Below are positions 37,888 to 39,015 of a DNA stretch of 39,015 nt, piece by piece. The position numbers were made by a program, and so were the translations under genes. The notes beneath the pieces were generated by a model, which saw only the letters and a list, made by a program, of their open reading frames with translations, searched no databases and was not told the origin of the DNA. This stretch comes from JBBQDZ01 sp038237515. GTDB taxonomy: Bacteria > Actinomycetota > Thermoleophilia > Gaiellales > Gaiellaceae. The stretch covers positions 1 to 39,015 of the forward strand of contig JBBRYP010000042.1 in NCBI GenBank assembly GCA_038237515.1. The letters are read 5' to 3'. Numbering within the stretch: position 1 is the first letter of the stretch; every line of letters starts with the position of its first letter.

Positions 37888-39015
37888 GTGAAGGTCGCGC
37901 TCGTCTCGGTCGACTACGGGGTCGATCCGGGCGCCCGGATGCTCGTCCCGGCGATTCGTATCGACGCCTTCGCGCGCGAGCTCGCGCGGCTGGGGCATGA
38001 GGTCGTCGTGGTCGCCCCGACGCCCCCGGAGGCGCCGGACGACGTCGTGCGCGTGGGCCTCGAGGCGCTGGAGCATTCCGTCTTCGGCGCCGACCGCGTC
38101 GTCGCGTACCGCCTGCCGACCGGCCTGGCGAGCCGGCTCGGGGGGCTCGGTACGCCCGTCGTCTACGACCTCTTCGTCCCGTACCTCGCAGAGCATCTGA
38201 GCGCGCTCGCGCTCGGGCGGCTGACCGTCGCGGATCGACGTCTCCTGCGCCTGGCGGCTGTCGACCAGCTGCGCAGCATCGCCGCCGGAGGAGCCTTCGT
38301 CTGTCCGTCGGAGCGTGCGCGCGACTTCTGGCTCGGCCTCCTCGGCGGAGTTGGCCGCCTCGACCCGGAGACGTACGCGCGCGACCCGTCGCTGCGATCG
38401 CTGATCGACGTCGTCCCGCTCGGGATCCCGGAGCGACCGCCCCGGCCGGCGCGGCCGGTATTGAAAGGGGTCGTGCGCGGGATCGACGCGCGCGATGCCG
38501 TCCTACTCTGGGCAGGTGGCATCTGGGACTGGCTCGACCCCCTGACGGTGATCCGAGCGGTCGCGGGCGTCGCGTCCCGCCGAGACGACGTACGGCTGTT
38601 CTTCCTCGGCGGCGAGCGTTCCGCGATGACGGAGACCGCGACCGCGCTCGCGCGGCAGCTGGGGCTGCTGGGGCGGGTCGTGTTCTTCAACGAGGGGTGC
38701 GTCGCCTACGAGGAGCGCGCGGGCTACCTGCTCGAAGCCGACCTCGGCGTCTGCGCGCACCTCGACTCACTCGAAGCGCGCTTCGCGTTCCGCACGCGCC
38801 TGCTCGACCACTTCTGGGCCGGTCTCCCCACGATCACCACCCGCGGTGACGAGCTCGGCGAGCTCGTCGGGCGCCGCGGGCTCGGGCGCGCGCTCCCCGC
38901 AGGCGACGTCGAGGGGTGGGAGGGAGCGATCGAGCAGCTGCTCGACGACGAAGACGAACGCGAGCGGATCCGCGCCAACCTCGCCGCCGTTCGCGAGGAG
39001 CTGGCCTGGCCGCGC
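37888..39015 (+). CDS. GT-B glycosyltransferase, 3' end outside the window
   Basis: An open frame of 376 codons that runs off the right edge without a stop. It starts VKVALVSVDYGVDPGARM and then HEVVVVAPTPPEAPDD, a GT-B N-terminal domain. VVYDLFVPYLAEHL and FVCPSERARDFWLG follow, then a donor-side domain with LLWAGGIWDWLDPLTVI, LFFLGGERS and FWAGLPTITTRGDELGELV. The WDWLDP and EYEERA-like (AYEERAGYLLEADLGVC) pattern suggests a GT4 relative of the kind often annotated simply as glycosyltransferase. The GTG at 37888 follows a TAGGCT box by 6 bases. The missing part should be short if the family length of about 380-420 holds. Confidence 0.82.
   Translation, partial: MKVALVSVDYGVDPGARMLVPAIRIDAFARELARLGHEVVVVAPTPPEAPDDVVRVGLEALEHSVFGADRVVAYRLPTGLASRLGGLGTPVVYDLFVPYLAEHLSALALGRLTVADRRLLRLAAVDQLRSIAAGGAFVCPSERARDFWLGLLGGVGRLDPETYARDPSLRSLIDVVPLGIPERPPRPARPVLKGVVRGIDARDAVLLWAGGIWDWLDPLTVIRAVAGVASRRDDVRLFFLGGERSAMTETATALARQLGLLGRVVFFNEGCVAYEERAGYLLEADLGVCAHLDSLEARFAFRTRLLDHFWAGLPTITTRGDELGELVGRRGLGRALPAGDVEGWEGAIEQLLDDEDERERIRANLAAVREELAWPR

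Noticed and set aside
1..39015. tRNA, rRNA, CRISPR arrays, phage or plasmid genes
   Set aside because: No cloverleaf, ribosomal RNA stretch, regular spaced repeat, integrase or replication gene was recognised on either strand.

Overview
This is a very GC-rich window, packed with genes and holding almost no intergenic space. GTG and TTG starts are common. Neighbouring genes often share a 4-base NTGA stop/start overlap, and many first genes have a TANNNT box 6-8 bases before the start codon with no Shine-Dalgarno, as in leaderless transcripts. This style fits Actinomycetota; a deep lineage such as Thermoleophilia (Gaiellales/Solirubrobacterales) is plausible, but the sequence alone does not prove it. 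I see no rRNA, tRNA, CRISPR, transposase or integrase.

The window is the interior of a large cell-surface polysaccharide locus. Left part (135-12436): an MFS transporter and a methyltransferase read leftward. They diverge from an ArnT-like GT39 transferase, a polyprenyl-phosphate GT2 transferase and an asparagine-synthase-like amidotransferase. A four-gene leftward operon follows: an O-antigen ligase/polymerase-like protein, a WbuB-like GT4, a small membrane protein, and a 979-residue fusion of a second ligase/polymerase-like domain to a GT39 domain.

Centre (12461-25360): a long rightward run. It holds a methyltransferase, three glycosyltransferases, a CDP-tyvelose-epimerase-like SDR, the two-part ABC exporter Wzm/Wzt, a UDP-sulfoquinovose synthase (SqdB), a CMP-nonulosonate-synthetase-like cytidylyltransferase, a D-2-hydroxyacid dehydrogenase, a NeuB-like synthase and a KpsC/KpsS-like GT-B transferase. 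Facing it on the minus strand are a PAPS-dependent sulfotransferase, a NeuC-like hydrolysing 2-epimerase that seems to start at CTG, and a 54-codon remnant of a KdsC-like HAD phosphatase.

Right part (27596-39015): a secreted protein with an internal repeat and its own -35/-10 promoter, a leftward operon of four glycosyltransferases, a rightward gene holding two complete GT-B modules in tandem, a leftward pair (a two-domain GT8 protein and a TylF-like methyltransferase), and a glycosyltransferase cut off by the window end.

Read together, the genes suggest an exported glycan assembled from lipid-linked and nucleotide sugars. Its acidic groups would come from three routes: an atypical nonulosonate (NeuC/NeuB/cytidylyltransferase), a sulfonated sugar (sulfoquinovose) and sulfate esters. 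I found no described system with this combination from memory, but I could not search. Best candidates for something new: the NeuB/dehydrogenase/cytidylyltransferase module with SqdB and a sulfotransferase, the ligase-GT39 fusion, the tandem GT-B protein, the CTG-started NeuC, and the shared-TA bidirectional -10 boxes in three divergent gaps.
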